64,000 nucleotides of DNA from an uncultured Clostridia bacterium (GTDB lineage: Bacteria > Bacillota > Clostridia > Christensenellales > UBA1242): assembly GCA_934754355.1 (NCBI GenBank), contig CAKVID010000002.1, positions 186,001-250,000 of the forward strand, given 5' to 3'. The notes under the pieces are model-generated. The model made no database searches, had not been told where the DNA came from, and worked only from the letters and a program-made list of their open reading frames with translations. The translations under genes and the position numbers were made by a program. Positions 39,663-47,668 of the stretch are shown one piece after another. Each line of letters opens with the position of its first letter. Position 1 is the first letter of the stretch.

Positions 39663-39739
39663 TGGTGCACCCATAGGGACTCGAACCCCAAACCTTCTGG
39701 TCCGTAGCCAGACGCTCTATCCAATTGGGCTATGAGTGC
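39663..39739 (-). tRNA. tRNA-Arg (anticodon ACG), attR
   Basis: 77 nt with encoded CCA. Acceptor GCACTCA pairs with TGGGTGC; anticodon stem-loop TCTGG-CTACGGA-CCAGA gives ACG; T-arm GGGGTTCGAGTCCC. Its 3' 25 bp (39663-39687) are repeated at 21153-21177, marking it as the integration site; insertion left the gene complete. A promoter TTGACA-17-TAGAAT lies at 39870-39842. Confidence 0.97.
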
Positions 39740-39776
39740 ATATATAATTGTATATTTTTTATCCCCTATTATTATT

Positions 39777-39870
39777 GTGCAAGGGAGGACGATGAATAGA
39801 AGTCTTTAATGACCAGTACTCATCTTTTTGCGCACTATGGTATTCTACAACTTCTTTATTATTTTGTCAA
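39777..39870 (-). promoter_or_regulatory. tRNA-Arg promoter and structured leader
   Basis: Minus promoter TTGACA (39865-39870), 17 bp, TAGAAT (39842-39847). The RNA would begin near 39835 and fold: GTGC (39835-39832) with GCAC (39780-39777), GATGA with TCATC inside, leaving TCCTCCC unpaired, a sequence complementary to ribosome sites. Read on the plus strand the same segment is AAGGGAGGA, ATG and a five-codon frame. The rest of 39740-40085 shows only AT-rich promoter-like sequence. Confidence 0.5.
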
Positions 39871-39978
39871 TATTTTTTTTGTAAAATTTATACATATTAC
39901 AAATTGCTTCATTTTTTTCAATATTTTACTTCGCGAAGATTTATATTCGAAATAATAATCTAGAATACAATAAATTAT

Positions 39979-40010
39979 TTGACAAAATATATTTTTTTAG
40001 GTAAAACATC
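39979..40010 (+). promoter_or_regulatory. probable rubrerythrin promoter
   Basis: TTGACA near 39980, 17-bp spacer, TAAAAC, about 80 bases before the rbr start. A CTTCGCGAAG palindrome lies just upstream near 39930; no PerR box match is evident. Confidence 0.45.
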
Positions 40011-40085
40011 TTTGATATATATTAATTTGGTTTACAATAACTAAATATATATAATTTCCAATAACAAAACAGAGGAGAATTAAAA

Positions 40086-40628
40086 ATGAAAGAAAATAAA
40101 TACACTGGTACACAAACTTTAAAAAACTTAGAAACTGCTTTCGCTGGAGAAAGTCAAGCTAGAAATAAATACACATACTTTGCTTCTGTTGCAAAAAAGG
40201 AAGGCTACGAACAAATAGCAGAAATATTTGAAAAAACTGCAAATAATGAGAAAGAACATGCAAAAATGTGGTTCAAAGAATTAAATGGCATTGGCAATAC
40301 TGCCGAAAATCTACAAAGTGCTGCTGAAGGCGAAAACTTTGAATGGACAGATATGTATAAAGAATTTGCTAGAGTTGCTAAAGAAGAAGGCTTTGAAGAC
40401 CTTGCAAAGAAATTCTTGGCTGTAGGACAAATTGAGAAAAGACACGAAGAAAGATACAGACAATTGCTTCAAAATGTAGAAACTAAGGCTGTATTTGAGA
40501 AGTCTGAAGTTAAAGTATGGGAATGTAGAAATTGCGGACATATTTGTGTTGGAACACAAGCCCCTCTTGTATGCCCAGTATGTAATCACCCACAAAGTTA
40601 TTTTGAAGTAGTTAATAATAATTTTTAA
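40086..40628 (+). CDS. rbr: rubrerythrin
   Basis: A 180-residue cytoplasmic peroxide reductase of anaerobes. The di-iron four-helix bundle has the ligands in FAGESQARNKY (E), NEKEHAKMW (ExxH), KEEGFED and GQIEKRHEERY (ExxH); the C-terminal rubredoxin-like iron site is WECRNCGHI and CPVCNHPQSYF. Standard length. GAGGAG precedes the start. It detoxifies H2O2 using reduced electron carriers, fitting an anaerobic host. Monocistronic. Confidence 0.97.
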   Translation: MKENKYTGTQTLKNLETAFAGESQARNKYTYFASVAKKEGYEQIAEIFEKTANNEKEHAKMWFKELNGIGNTAENLQSAAEGENFEWTDMYKEFARVAKEEGFEDLAKKFLAVGQIEKRHEERYRQLLQNVETKAVFEKSEVKVWECRNCGHICVGTQAPLVCPVCNHPQSYFEVVNNNF

Positions 40629-40721
40629 TTATAATATTTGAAGCAAAATTCTAATTAATTTTTAATTTTAGGGCTTTATTTACTTTTTATTTTATAAAAA
40701 TTAAAGTATAATAGTATTATT

Positions 40722-41213
40722 ATGAAAAAGAAACAAATTTATCAATTAATTCTAAGTTTAATATTATCTATTGGTTTTGTTGCAGGAATACCCATTATAA
40801 TCGTTTGTGCAGGCAAATCTACTCTAGGTTTGGTTGTAGGAATAATTATGGTTGTAGCAGGTTTCTATGGAACACCTATTTCTTGGTCAATTTATGGCGG
40901 AAATAAAACAACTCAGAGAGTAATTGACGCTATTTTATTAGACAACTTGCTTACTAATAGCGAAATTGCTAGTCACTTATGTTTGAATGAGACAGAAGTA
41001 AAAGGACATATTGAGAAAGCAATAACTAATAGATATTTAGTAGGTTACATTTATAATGGCACCGAACTTAAACCTAACAATAAGAAAAATAATGCAAAAT
41101 TGGAGCCTCAAGACCTAAAATGTTCTAATTGTGGTGGCAAACTAGCCAAAACAAAAGATGGCTATACTTGTGAATATTGCGGAATGACATTTAAAGATAA
41201 CAAAACTAAATAA
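40722..41213 (+). CDS. membrane protein with winged-helix-like and zinc-ribbon ends
   Basis: A 163-residue protein: two N-terminal membrane helices (residues 8-50), a helical segment resembling a winged helix (IDAILLDNLLTNSEIASHLC), and a C-terminal zinc ribbon CSNCGGKL ... CEYCGMTF. A consensus -10 TATAAT (40707-40712) ends only nine bases before the ATG and there is no ribosome site, so the mRNA is probably leaderless. Function unknown; zinc-ribbon membrane proteins of this kind are common in Firmicutes. Confidence 0.7.
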   Translation: MKKKQIYQLILSLILSIGFVAGIPIIIVCAGKSTLGLVVGIIMVVAGFYGTPISWSIYGGNKTTQRVIDAILLDNLLTNSEIASHLCLNETEVKGHIEKAITNRYLVGYIYNGTELKPNNKKNNAKLEPQDLKCSNCGGKLAKTKDGYTCEYCGMTFKDNKTK

Positions 41214-41228
41214 CTATAAATATTCAAT

Positions 41229-41264
41229 AAAAAAGACATGAAATAATTAATTCATGTCTTTTTT
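41229..41264. terminator. bidirectional terminator
   Basis: AAAAGACATGAA (41231-41242) pairs with TTCATGTCTTTT (41251-41262), flanked by A and T runs, between the convergent 40722 and 41274 genes. Confidence 0.88.
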
Positions 41265-41273
41265 ATTTTGTAT

Positions 41274-43496
41274 TTATGAACCTTTCTTCACTACCCACAT
41301 TTTGCCATTTTCTAGTAAATTGAATATAGTATCTTGTTTGATAACTTTAATTGCATATGGCTCGCCATTAATCTCCATAGTAATTTTTCTACCCATAATA
41401 TCGCAGAAATTTTGACTAGAAGATATACAAGTAGAACTATCATTAGGGTCAAGACGCACTTCGATATCAAAATCACTATCAGCACAATTACTAAAATAAT
41501 ATAAGTCTCTTGTCATGCTAAATTTTAAACCATTGAAAGTATCTTTCAAGCCACCATTTATAAATGAAAAGTCATTTCTATCATTAAATAGAGAATTACT
41601 AGTTATAAATAAGCCTTGCGTATAAATGCTTGGCAATTGCAATTGCGAGAAATCCAAAGTAACAGGTTCTTTGTATGGCTCTCTCATAGTTGCACGAACA
41701 GTCAATGTATGTTCGCCTAAATTTTTGAATATTAAACTACTTATTTTAAAATCTTTATAGCCATTATATGTTTTATAATCTTCTATCCTTACAGGACTAT
41801 CAATAGTTAAATTTTCATCGTCAGTATGCACTGTAAAGTAATTAATAGTTGGAGATTTGAAGTTCTTATATTTTTCCCCTCGTATTTCAAAGTATAAATT
41901 TTCTTTGTAATAATACCTCTTCTCTGTCTCGCTCCAATCAAATATATCGGATAGTTTAAAGTATACACAGTCGGTCTTTGTTACTGAATTCGGCCAGAAA
42001 TGATTATCATTTAGACCATATTTAATATTGTCGCCATCTTTCAAATATAAATTTACAAAAATATCATTAGTTGTAATATCCAAATTATCGCTATTTATAA
42101 CTACATTTTTGTAAATTCTTAGATAAGTTTTACCCTTAACGCTACTAAAGTATGAATAATCCACTTCTGGATACAATATTGCGAGTCCGGTCTTAAATTC
42201 GTGTATACTTCCATTAGAAGATACATAATCTCTTGTCAAAGAGAACTTGTCTAAATCTTCTTGAGTAAATGTAATATAATATTTACCCTTATCCGTTAAG
42301 TCTGATTGAACATTTACTCTATACGAATTGAAAGTTCTCTCAAATTCATCATTAAGCAAATAAAAATTAAAACTTTGGATATCTAGAGTTGTAGTTAATA
42401 CAACATACAAATCTTTATTTAAGCCTTTTCTACTTTCATCATCTAATAAAACATCTGATTGTAAATCGTTACCCAAATAAATTTTATGAATATCATATCT
42501 ATCTTTGTATCTAGCACTTTTATCTACTTTTAATACTGTCTTCCCATCTATTTTATCCATATTTGCATTACTAGGATTATAAGTTAAATTACATGAAGTA
42601 TACATCTCCATAGTAAGCAAATCGCTATCATACTCGGCAATATTACTAAATAAATAGAAAGAATTAGGTGCTCTATTTATTACAAATCCTTTGTCTTCTA
42701 TATAATTAGGAATTTGAGAATATAATTTGATATCTTCCTTAATTTCTCCAAAATAATAAAGTGCTGTATTTGGATTAGAATTGAATGTATAATCTGTATT
42801 TCCTTTCTTAGCCCTATTATAGTAACTATAATTAATAGAGCCAATATTTGCCTTGTTAATATCTAAAGTATAGTGATTAACATTAGAATAAATTGCATTA
42901 TAATTTACTTTTGATACCGATTTATTATGCATAAAAACCACATAATTACCATACTCAATTGATGCCTTGCCATTTACAAAATTAACTTTATTTATTACAT
43001 CGCTCTCGTCTAATTTTGTCATGAAATTCTCAGTCAATTCTTTATCTATAATTAATGCTTGAAAATTATTCATTCCATTATTTAGAGTTACTTCAAATTG
43101 TAATTTCTGCATTTGAGTTAAATCAATTGTTAATTCAAAATTTCTTTTTACATTTTCAATTTGGAAAGTGATTTTCTTATCTACGGTATACTCATACCCC
43201 TCTTCTAATGTTTGTTTATCGTCATATTGCACTTCGTATGGGATTTCTACACCGCTGATATAACCTTTGATTACACTACTATCATAACCCTTGGGAACAT
43301 CAAATGTAACTTTGGTATTATCGCTAAATTTAACATCATAGGCATAACTATTAAGACCAAGCCTTGCGTCTGCACCCTCAAAAGTAATGGTTGCCTTGCA
43401 AGGTTTAGGAGAGCAACAACTACAAAGCAAAAAGCCACAAAGAATAAGTGCAAAAAAGCCAAAACTTATAGAAATACTCTTTAATAATTTTCTCAT
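41274..43496 (-). CDS. large lipoprotein of unknown function
   Basis: A 740-residue surface lipoprotein. Signal peptide MRKLLKSISISFGFFALILC ends in lipobox LLCSCC. The mature part is beta-rich and repetitive in character, with many Tyr/Asn/Asp and no membrane helix; an N-terminal ITFEGADARLGLNSYAYDVKF segment looks like an immunoglobulin-type strand set, but no domain is recognised. Preceded by GGAGAAAAG. Host-like codon use. A role in cell-surface interaction or polymer binding is only a guess. Confidence 0.7.
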   Translation of the reverse strand: MRKLLKSISISFGFFALILCGFLLCSCCSPKPCKATITFEGADARLGLNSYAYDVKFSDNTKVTFDVPKGYDSSVIKGYISGVEIPYEVQYDDKQTLEEGYEYTVDKKITFQIENVKRNFELTIDLTQMQKLQFEVTLNNGMNNFQALIIDKELTENFMTKLDESDVINKVNFVNGKASIEYGNYVVFMHNKSVSKVNYNAIYSNVNHYTLDINKANIGSINYSYYNRAKKGNTDYTFNSNPNTALYYFGEIKEDIKLYSQIPNYIEDKGFVINRAPNSFYLFSNIAEYDSDLLTMEMYTSCNLTYNPSNANMDKIDGKTVLKVDKSARYKDRYDIHKIYLGNDLQSDVLLDDESRKGLNKDLYVVLTTTLDIQSFNFYLLNDEFERTFNSYRVNVQSDLTDKGKYYITFTQEDLDKFSLTRDYVSSNGSIHEFKTGLAILYPEVDYSYFSSVKGKTYLRIYKNVVINSDNLDITTNDIFVNLYLKDGDNIKYGLNDNHFWPNSVTKTDCVYFKLSDIFDWSETEKRYYYKENLYFEIRGEKYKNFKSPTINYFTVHTDDENLTIDSPVRIEDYKTYNGYKDFKISSLIFKNLGEHTLTVRATMREPYKEPVTLDFSQLQLPSIYTQGLFITSNSLFNDRNDFSFINGGLKDTFNGLKFSMTRDLYYFSNCADSDFDIEVRLDPNDSSTCISSSQNFCDIMGRKITMEINGEPYAIKVIKQDTIFNLLENGKMWVVKKGS

Positions 43497-43519
43497 CTTT
43501 TCTCCTTTGTTAATAAATC

Positions 43520-44137
43520 TTATTTTGTAGAATGTAAAATATAATAGCCTCTATCTCTTTCAAGTACTTCACAATTACCAAAAATATCTTTTAGATATTT
43601 CTTAGTACTATCTGCACCAAGATTTTTCTTAATTACAATTGTTACATCTCCGCCATCTTCTAAGTGATTATACAAGCCGTCTAGAAAATTAAGCAATACT
43701 TTCTTGCCTACTTTGATAGGAGGATTGGATACAATATGATTATATTTATCCTCTACATTCTGCCACATATCACTTACAAATATAAGACTATCACAAATAC
43801 TATTATTTTTGGCATTAATTCTACACAAATCAATCGCCAAATTATTAATATCGCACATATCAATTGGTACATTTAATTCTTTGCTAAGAATTACACCAAT
43901 AGCACCATATCCGCAAGCAATATCTAGAATTTTGCCTTGTAAATTTAATTTATTTAAGACCGTACTTATTAGAATTAATGAGCCTTCATCTATTTCATTT
44001 TTGCTAAAAACATCATCACAACTTGTAAACTTAAAATCATGCGAATTAAATCTAAAATTGAAAGTAAAATAATCATCTTGGGAATGATTACTTGGCACAA
44101 AATAATGCCTAAAATTATTTCTTGATTTCGTATCCAT
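43520..44137 (-). CDS. class I SAM methyltransferase, RsmC/YbxB-like
   Basis: A 205-residue methyltransferase. SAM-binding motif ILDIACGYGAIGVIL, acidic strand end MCDINNLAIDLCRINA, and the catalytic NPPI motif in HIVSNPPIKVGK; this combination is that of RsmC-type N2-guanine rRNA methyltransferases (YbxB in Bacillus). The start lies inside the last 23 bases of cysS, so translation is coupled. It lacks the N-terminal duplicated domain of E. coli RsmC, as usual in Firmicutes. Confidence 0.88.
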   Translation of the reverse strand: MDTKSRNNFRHYFVPSNHSQDDYFTFNFRFNSHDFKFTSCDDVFSKNEIDEGSLILISTVLNKLNLQGKILDIACGYGAIGVILSKELNVPIDMCDINNLAIDLCRINAKNNSICDSLIFVSDMWQNVEDKYNHIVSNPPIKVGKKVLLNFLDGLYNHLEDGGDVTIVIKKNLGADSTKKYLKDIFGNCEVLERDRGYYILHSTK

Positions 44138-45488
44138 CTTTAGTATCCAATAATTGATAGCCTTTGCTAATAATCTCGTCTCTCAAAGTATCCGCCGTCT
44201 TCCAATCTTTATTTTTCTTTGCTTCCCATCTTTTCTCTGCCAAATCTTTAATGTCTTGCGGAATTTCCTCTGTTTCTTTAACCTTATCTAATCTTAGACC
44301 AAATACCCTATCAAAATCCAATGCCAAATTATAAATATCGTTACTCTTAGGTTCATTTTTTAGCATGCTGAATAATATTCCTAATGCTAGTGGAGTATTC
44401 AAATTATCATTGATTGCATTTAAAAAATCAGTTCTATATTTTTCTAATACTGCACTATCAATTTTATTCTCTCCGCCCTTATGGTCGCTCACCAATTTTC
44501 TAAGAGAATTTAGCGAACTTTGTGCTGATTTTAGTCCATCAAGAGTGAAATTAATCGTTTTGGTATAATTACTATTTAAACAAAATAATTTGTAAGCAAG
44601 AGGTTCATAGCCCATATCTTGCAATTGAGATAAAGTGTAGCAATTATTTAAACTTTTGCTCATTTTACCGCCATCAACCATTACAAATTCATTATGAAGC
44701 CATTTATCTACAACTTGGTGTCCACAAGCACAATCATTCTGTGCTATTTCGTTCTCGTGATGAATAGGCAAATGGTCTATACCGCCAGTGTGAATATCAA
44801 AGTGGTCACCCAAGATATCCGAACTCATTGTTGAACATTCAATATGCCAACCCGGACAACCAACACCCCATGGACTATCCCACTTCATGATGTGATTTTC
44901 AGGCACAAATTTCCAAAGTGCGAAATCAAAAGAATGCTTCTTTTGGGAATTGCCTTCAATTCTAGCCACCCCTATTTCATTCATATTCTTATTGCTTAAT
45001 TTGCCATAATTTGCAAATTTGGATACATCAAAGTATACACCATCATCAATTGTATATGTAAAACCTTTTGCTTCCAATTTTTTGATAAATTCAATCATTT
45101 TGTCTACATATTCTGTAGCCTTAGTAATATGCTCTGGCAAGTCAATATTCAACATTTCCAAATCGTTCAAGAAAACTTGAGTATTCTCTTTAGCGATTTC
45201 CATAGGTGTTTTATTTTGTTTCTTAGCAGACATTTCCATTTTGTCTTCGCCGTCATCAGAGTCACTTGTCAAATGTCCGACATCGGTTATATTCATAACG
45301 CCATTAATCTTGTAGCCATTGTATTTAATTACTCTTCTTAAGGTATCCACAAATATATATGCTCTCATATTGCCAATGTGAGGTAGTAAATATACTGTAG
45401 GTCCACAAGAATACATTTTAACCACATTTTTCTCAATTGGGTGCAATTCTTCTAGACTTTTAGTAAGTGAATTATATAATTTTATCAT
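44115..45488 (-). CDS. cysS: cysteinyl-tRNA synthetase
   Basis: Charges tRNA-Cys. The 457-residue class I enzyme has the zinc/HIGH region MYSCGPTVYLLPHIGNMRAY, the zinc ligands later in WHIECS and HHENEIAQNDCACG, and KMSKSLNN. Length is standard. Its ATG overlaps the stop of a MarR-family gene by four bases, and that promoter carries an inverted repeat, so cysS is apparently regulated by the MarR protein instead of a T-box. Confidence 0.97.
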   Translation of the reverse strand: MIKLYNSLTKSLEELHPIEKNVVKMYSCGPTVYLLPHIGNMRAYIFVDTLRRVIKYNGYKINGVMNITDVGHLTSDSDDGEDKMEMSAKKQNKTPMEIAKENTQVFLNDLEMLNIDLPEHITKATEYVDKMIEFIKKLEAKGFTYTIDDGVYFDVSKFANYGKLSNKNMNEIGVARIEGNSQKKHSFDFALWKFVPENHIMKWDSPWGVGCPGWHIECSTMSSDILGDHFDIHTGGIDHLPIHHENEIAQNDCACGHQVVDKWLHNEFVMVDGGKMSKSLNNCYTLSQLQDMGYEPLAYKLFCLNSNYTKTINFTLDGLKSAQSSLNSLRKLVSDHKGGENKIDSAVLEKYRTDFLNAINDNLNTPLALGILFSMLKNEPKSNDIYNLALDFDRVFGLRLDKVKETEEIPQDIKDLAEKRWEAKKNKDWKTADTLRDEIISKGYQLLDTKDGYEIKK

Positions 45489-45895
45489 TTATTGTCTCCT
45501 TTTAAAAAATGTATGATATTATCTAGACTTTCTGTTAGTTTATCATCTATTTTATAGTCCTTGATACTAAGAAGTAATTTATCTTTGTAGTCTTTAATTT
45601 CTTTCAATCCGTCAGTCGTTATTCTATAGAAAACATTTTTGGAATTATCTATATTTTTGTAACTAACAATTGTTCTCTCTTCTATCATAGATTTTAGGAT
45701 ATTTGCCAAATTTGTTTTGGCAACTCCCAGAAATTTTATCATATCACCAGGACACATATCTTTGTCTCTTAGAAGGAATAAAATTTTAGTCTTGGCATTA
45801 AGGGTCAAATTCTTATTAAGGTTATCACAAGAGAACCCGTCACATACAGAATTAATAAGTATTCTCAGTTCTATAAGCCTATCTATAGTATCCAT
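45485..45895 (-). CDS. MarR-family regulator in operon with cysS
   Basis: A 136-residue winged-helix protein: dimerisation helix (TIDRLIELRILINSVCDG), helix-turn-helix (DMCPGDMIKFLGVAKTNLAN ILKSM), wing (IVSYKNIDNSKNVFYRIT), and C-terminal helix. MarR proteins bind inverted repeats and respond to small ligands. First gene of the cysS transcript (four-base overlap). The inverted repeat at 45929-45952 over its own promoter indicates autoregulation. The signal is unknown; a thiol or cysteine-related compound would make sense. Confidence 0.85.
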   Translation of the reverse strand: MDTIDRLIELRILINSVCDGFSCDNLNKNLTLNAKTKILFLLRDKDMCPGDMIKFLGVAKTNLANILKSMIEERTIVSYKNIDNSKNVFYRITTDGLKEIKDYKDKLLLSIKDYKIDDKLTESLDNIIHFLKGDNK

Positions 45896-45928
45896 GATAT
45901 CTCCTCTAGCAATATAGTATTAAAAAAC

Positions 45929-45964
45929 TTAAGTTATTATATCATAACTTAACAAAGTTAGCAA
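45929..45964 (-). promoter_or_regulatory. marR-cysS promoter with inverted-repeat operator
   Basis: Promoter TTGCTA (45959-45964), 17 bp, TATAAT (45936-45941) on the minus strand. Dyad TTAAGTTAT (45929-45937), six bases, ATAACTTAA (45944-45952) covers the -10 and part of the spacer, as a MarR operator would. Confidence 0.8.
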
Positions 45965-46088
45965 TCAAGTTGCCTACACATTTTATTCTAATTCATAAAA
46001 AAAGTATTGCATTTTAATTTTGTTTTGGGAAAAATTATTATATAATAGAGTGTAGAAGAATATACAATTATTATTTATGGAGAGAAAA

Positions 46089-47486
46089 GTGAGAAAAACT
46101 AAAATTGTAGCAACATTAGGGCCTGCAACAAACAACCCTAAAGGCATTAAGAATTTAATTTTATGCGGAGCAAATGTTTTAAGAGTTAATTTCAGTCATG
46201 GAAGCACTGAAGAACATTCTAACACTATCAAACTTATTAAGAGTGTAAGAGAAGAATTAAATACTCCAGTCGCCATTATGGTAGATACTAGAGGTCCTGA
46301 AGTTAGAGTTAAGACTTTTGAAGAAGGAAGCGGAATACTAAAGAAAGGTAAATTATTTACTCTATATGGTTATGCCAAGAGCGGAGACAACAATGGAGTA
46401 TCTGTATCAGAACCTAAATGTCTAAAAAATCTAAAGAAAGGCGACACCATTCTTGCCAATGACGGACTTATCAAATTAACCGTTGTTGAGAATAAAAACT
46501 TTGAAGTTGTATGTAAAGTTGTTTCTGGAGGAGTGCTTAGCAATAACAAAGGCTTAAGTTTCAAAAATGTTCCTCTTAACTTACCTTACATTAGTGATAG
46601 AGACCGAGAAGATTTAATTCAAGCATTCAAAGATGGTTGCGATATGATTTCTGCTAGTTTTGTAAATACCGCAGAGGATATAATGGATTTGAGGAGACTA
46701 CTTAAAGACAACAATTACAATTGCAAAATCATTGCAAAGATTGAGAGTAATCAAGGCATTAAGAATATTAAAGACATTATGAATGTTGCCGATGGCATAA
46801 TGGTAGCAAGAGGAGACTTGGGAGTAGAGATTGCTCAAACCAAACTACCAAAAATTCAAATGGATTTAATTTCTAGTGCTATTGAAAGTGGCAAAACCGT
46901 AATAGTAGCAACAGAGATGTTGGAAAGCATGATAAATAACCCTCGCCCTACTAGAGCCGAGACTGTTGATGTAGCAAATGCCGTATACAATGGAGCATCT
47001 GCTGTAATGCTATCTGCTGAAACTGCTGTTGGCAAATTCCCAGATAAAGCAGTTAAGACAATGTCCGATATATGCATTCAAGCCGAGAAAGATATTAATT
47101 ACAAAAGAATGTTCTTTGAGACAATATTCGATAATTACGATTTGACAGACATATTAGGACATAGTGCAACTAGTTGTGCATTCAAGTTGGACGCCAAAGC
47201 ATTAGTTCTTTATACCGATACAGGCAAGACCGCATCACTTATTGCTAGATACAAACCTGAATGTCCTATCATTGCAATAACAGATAACAAGCAAACCTAC
47301 AATTATCTAAGCATGGAATGGAATGTTCTTCCAATTTATTCTAAAATTCCTAATGCAGATATATTTGAACTTGCTTGCGTAATTGCCAAAGAAGAGAAGT
47401 TGGCCAAATCTGGAGATACAATAATTGTAACCACTGGAACAACAGATATTATTAATAATGTAATGAAGATTTGCACTATTGAGTAA
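46089..47486 (+). CDS. pyk: pyruvate kinase
   Basis: Catalyses the last ATP-forming step of glycolysis. The 465-residue protein shows KTKIVATLGPAT at the start, RVNFSHGS, VDTRGPEVRV, the catalytic IIAKIESNQGIKNI, the metal-ligand stretch MVARGDLGVEI and ATEMLESMI. I start at GTG 46089 because GGAGAG (46079-46084) fits it and the family begins at this point; the ATG at 46077 has no ribosome site. It ends without the extra C-terminal PEP-utiliser domain of Bacillus Pyk. Confidence 0.97.
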   Translation: MRKTKIVATLGPATNNPKGIKNLILCGANVLRVNFSHGSTEEHSNTIKLIKSVREELNTPVAIMVDTRGPEVRVKTFEEGSGILKKGKLFTLYGYAKSGDNNGVSVSEPKCLKNLKKGDTILANDGLIKLTVVENKNFEVVCKVVSGGVLSNNKGLSFKNVPLNLPYISDRDREDLIQAFKDGCDMISASFVNTAEDIMDLRRLLKDNNYNCKIIAKIESNQGIKNIKDIMNVADGIMVARGDLGVEIAQTKLPKIQMDLISSAIESGKTVIVATEMLESMINNPRPTRAETVDVANAVYNGASAVMLSAETAVGKFPDKAVKTMSDICIQAEKDINYKRMFFETIFDNYDLTDILGHSATSCAFKLDAKALVLYTDTGKTASLIARYKPECPIIAITDNKQTYNYLSMEWNVLPIYSKIPNADIFELACVIAKEEKLAKSGDTIIVTTGTTDIINNVMKICTIE

Positions 47487-47575
47487 TGCAATCTTAACAA
47501 TATAAAAAATGGTGTAAAAATATAACATATAAAAATTCTACATCAATAGAATATATCACATAAGATTTGAAGCAT

Positions 47576-47614
47576 TAAAAAAGAAGAGTGATAAAAATTC
47601 GCTCTTCTTTTTTT
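47576..47614. terminator. terminator after pyk
   Basis: AAGAAGAGTGA (47581-47591) pairs with TTCGCTCTTCTT (47598-47609), then T; A run on the left. Confidence 0.88.
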
Positions 47615-47668
47615 ATTCAAATTATTTGATAAACTCTGTTAAGAATTACAACCCTGTAGATACCAAAC

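Larger units (their letters stand above)
21153..39687. mobile_element. large inovirus-like (filamentous phage) prophage
   Basis: An 18.5-kb element between two 25-bp copies of the tRNA-Arg(ACG) 3' end. A long minus-strand operon (36896 to 21327) carries small proteins, a candidate ssDNA-binding protein, coat-like and large exported proteins, a pVI-like protein, a Zot/pI ATPase, then Rep. A plus-strand arm carries repressor, a membrane coiled-coil protein and integrase. No terminase, portal, relaxase or conjugation gene is seen, which argues against tailed phage or ICE. The size is well above usual inoviruses. Zot plus HUH Rep plus integrase with this gene order is the basis; the filamentous virion is inferred. 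Confidence 0.75.

Noticed and set aside
21153..39687. Element as ICE/conjugative transposon or tailed prophage
   Set aside because: No relaxase of MOB type, VirB4/VirD4, terminase, portal or lysis genes are seen; the Zot-type ATPase and HUH Rep favour a filamentous phage.
39928..39942. Palindrome CTTCGCGAAG upstream of rubrerythrin as a PerR or Fur box
   Set aside because: It does not match the TTATAATNATTATAA-type consensus and is over 140 bases from the start.
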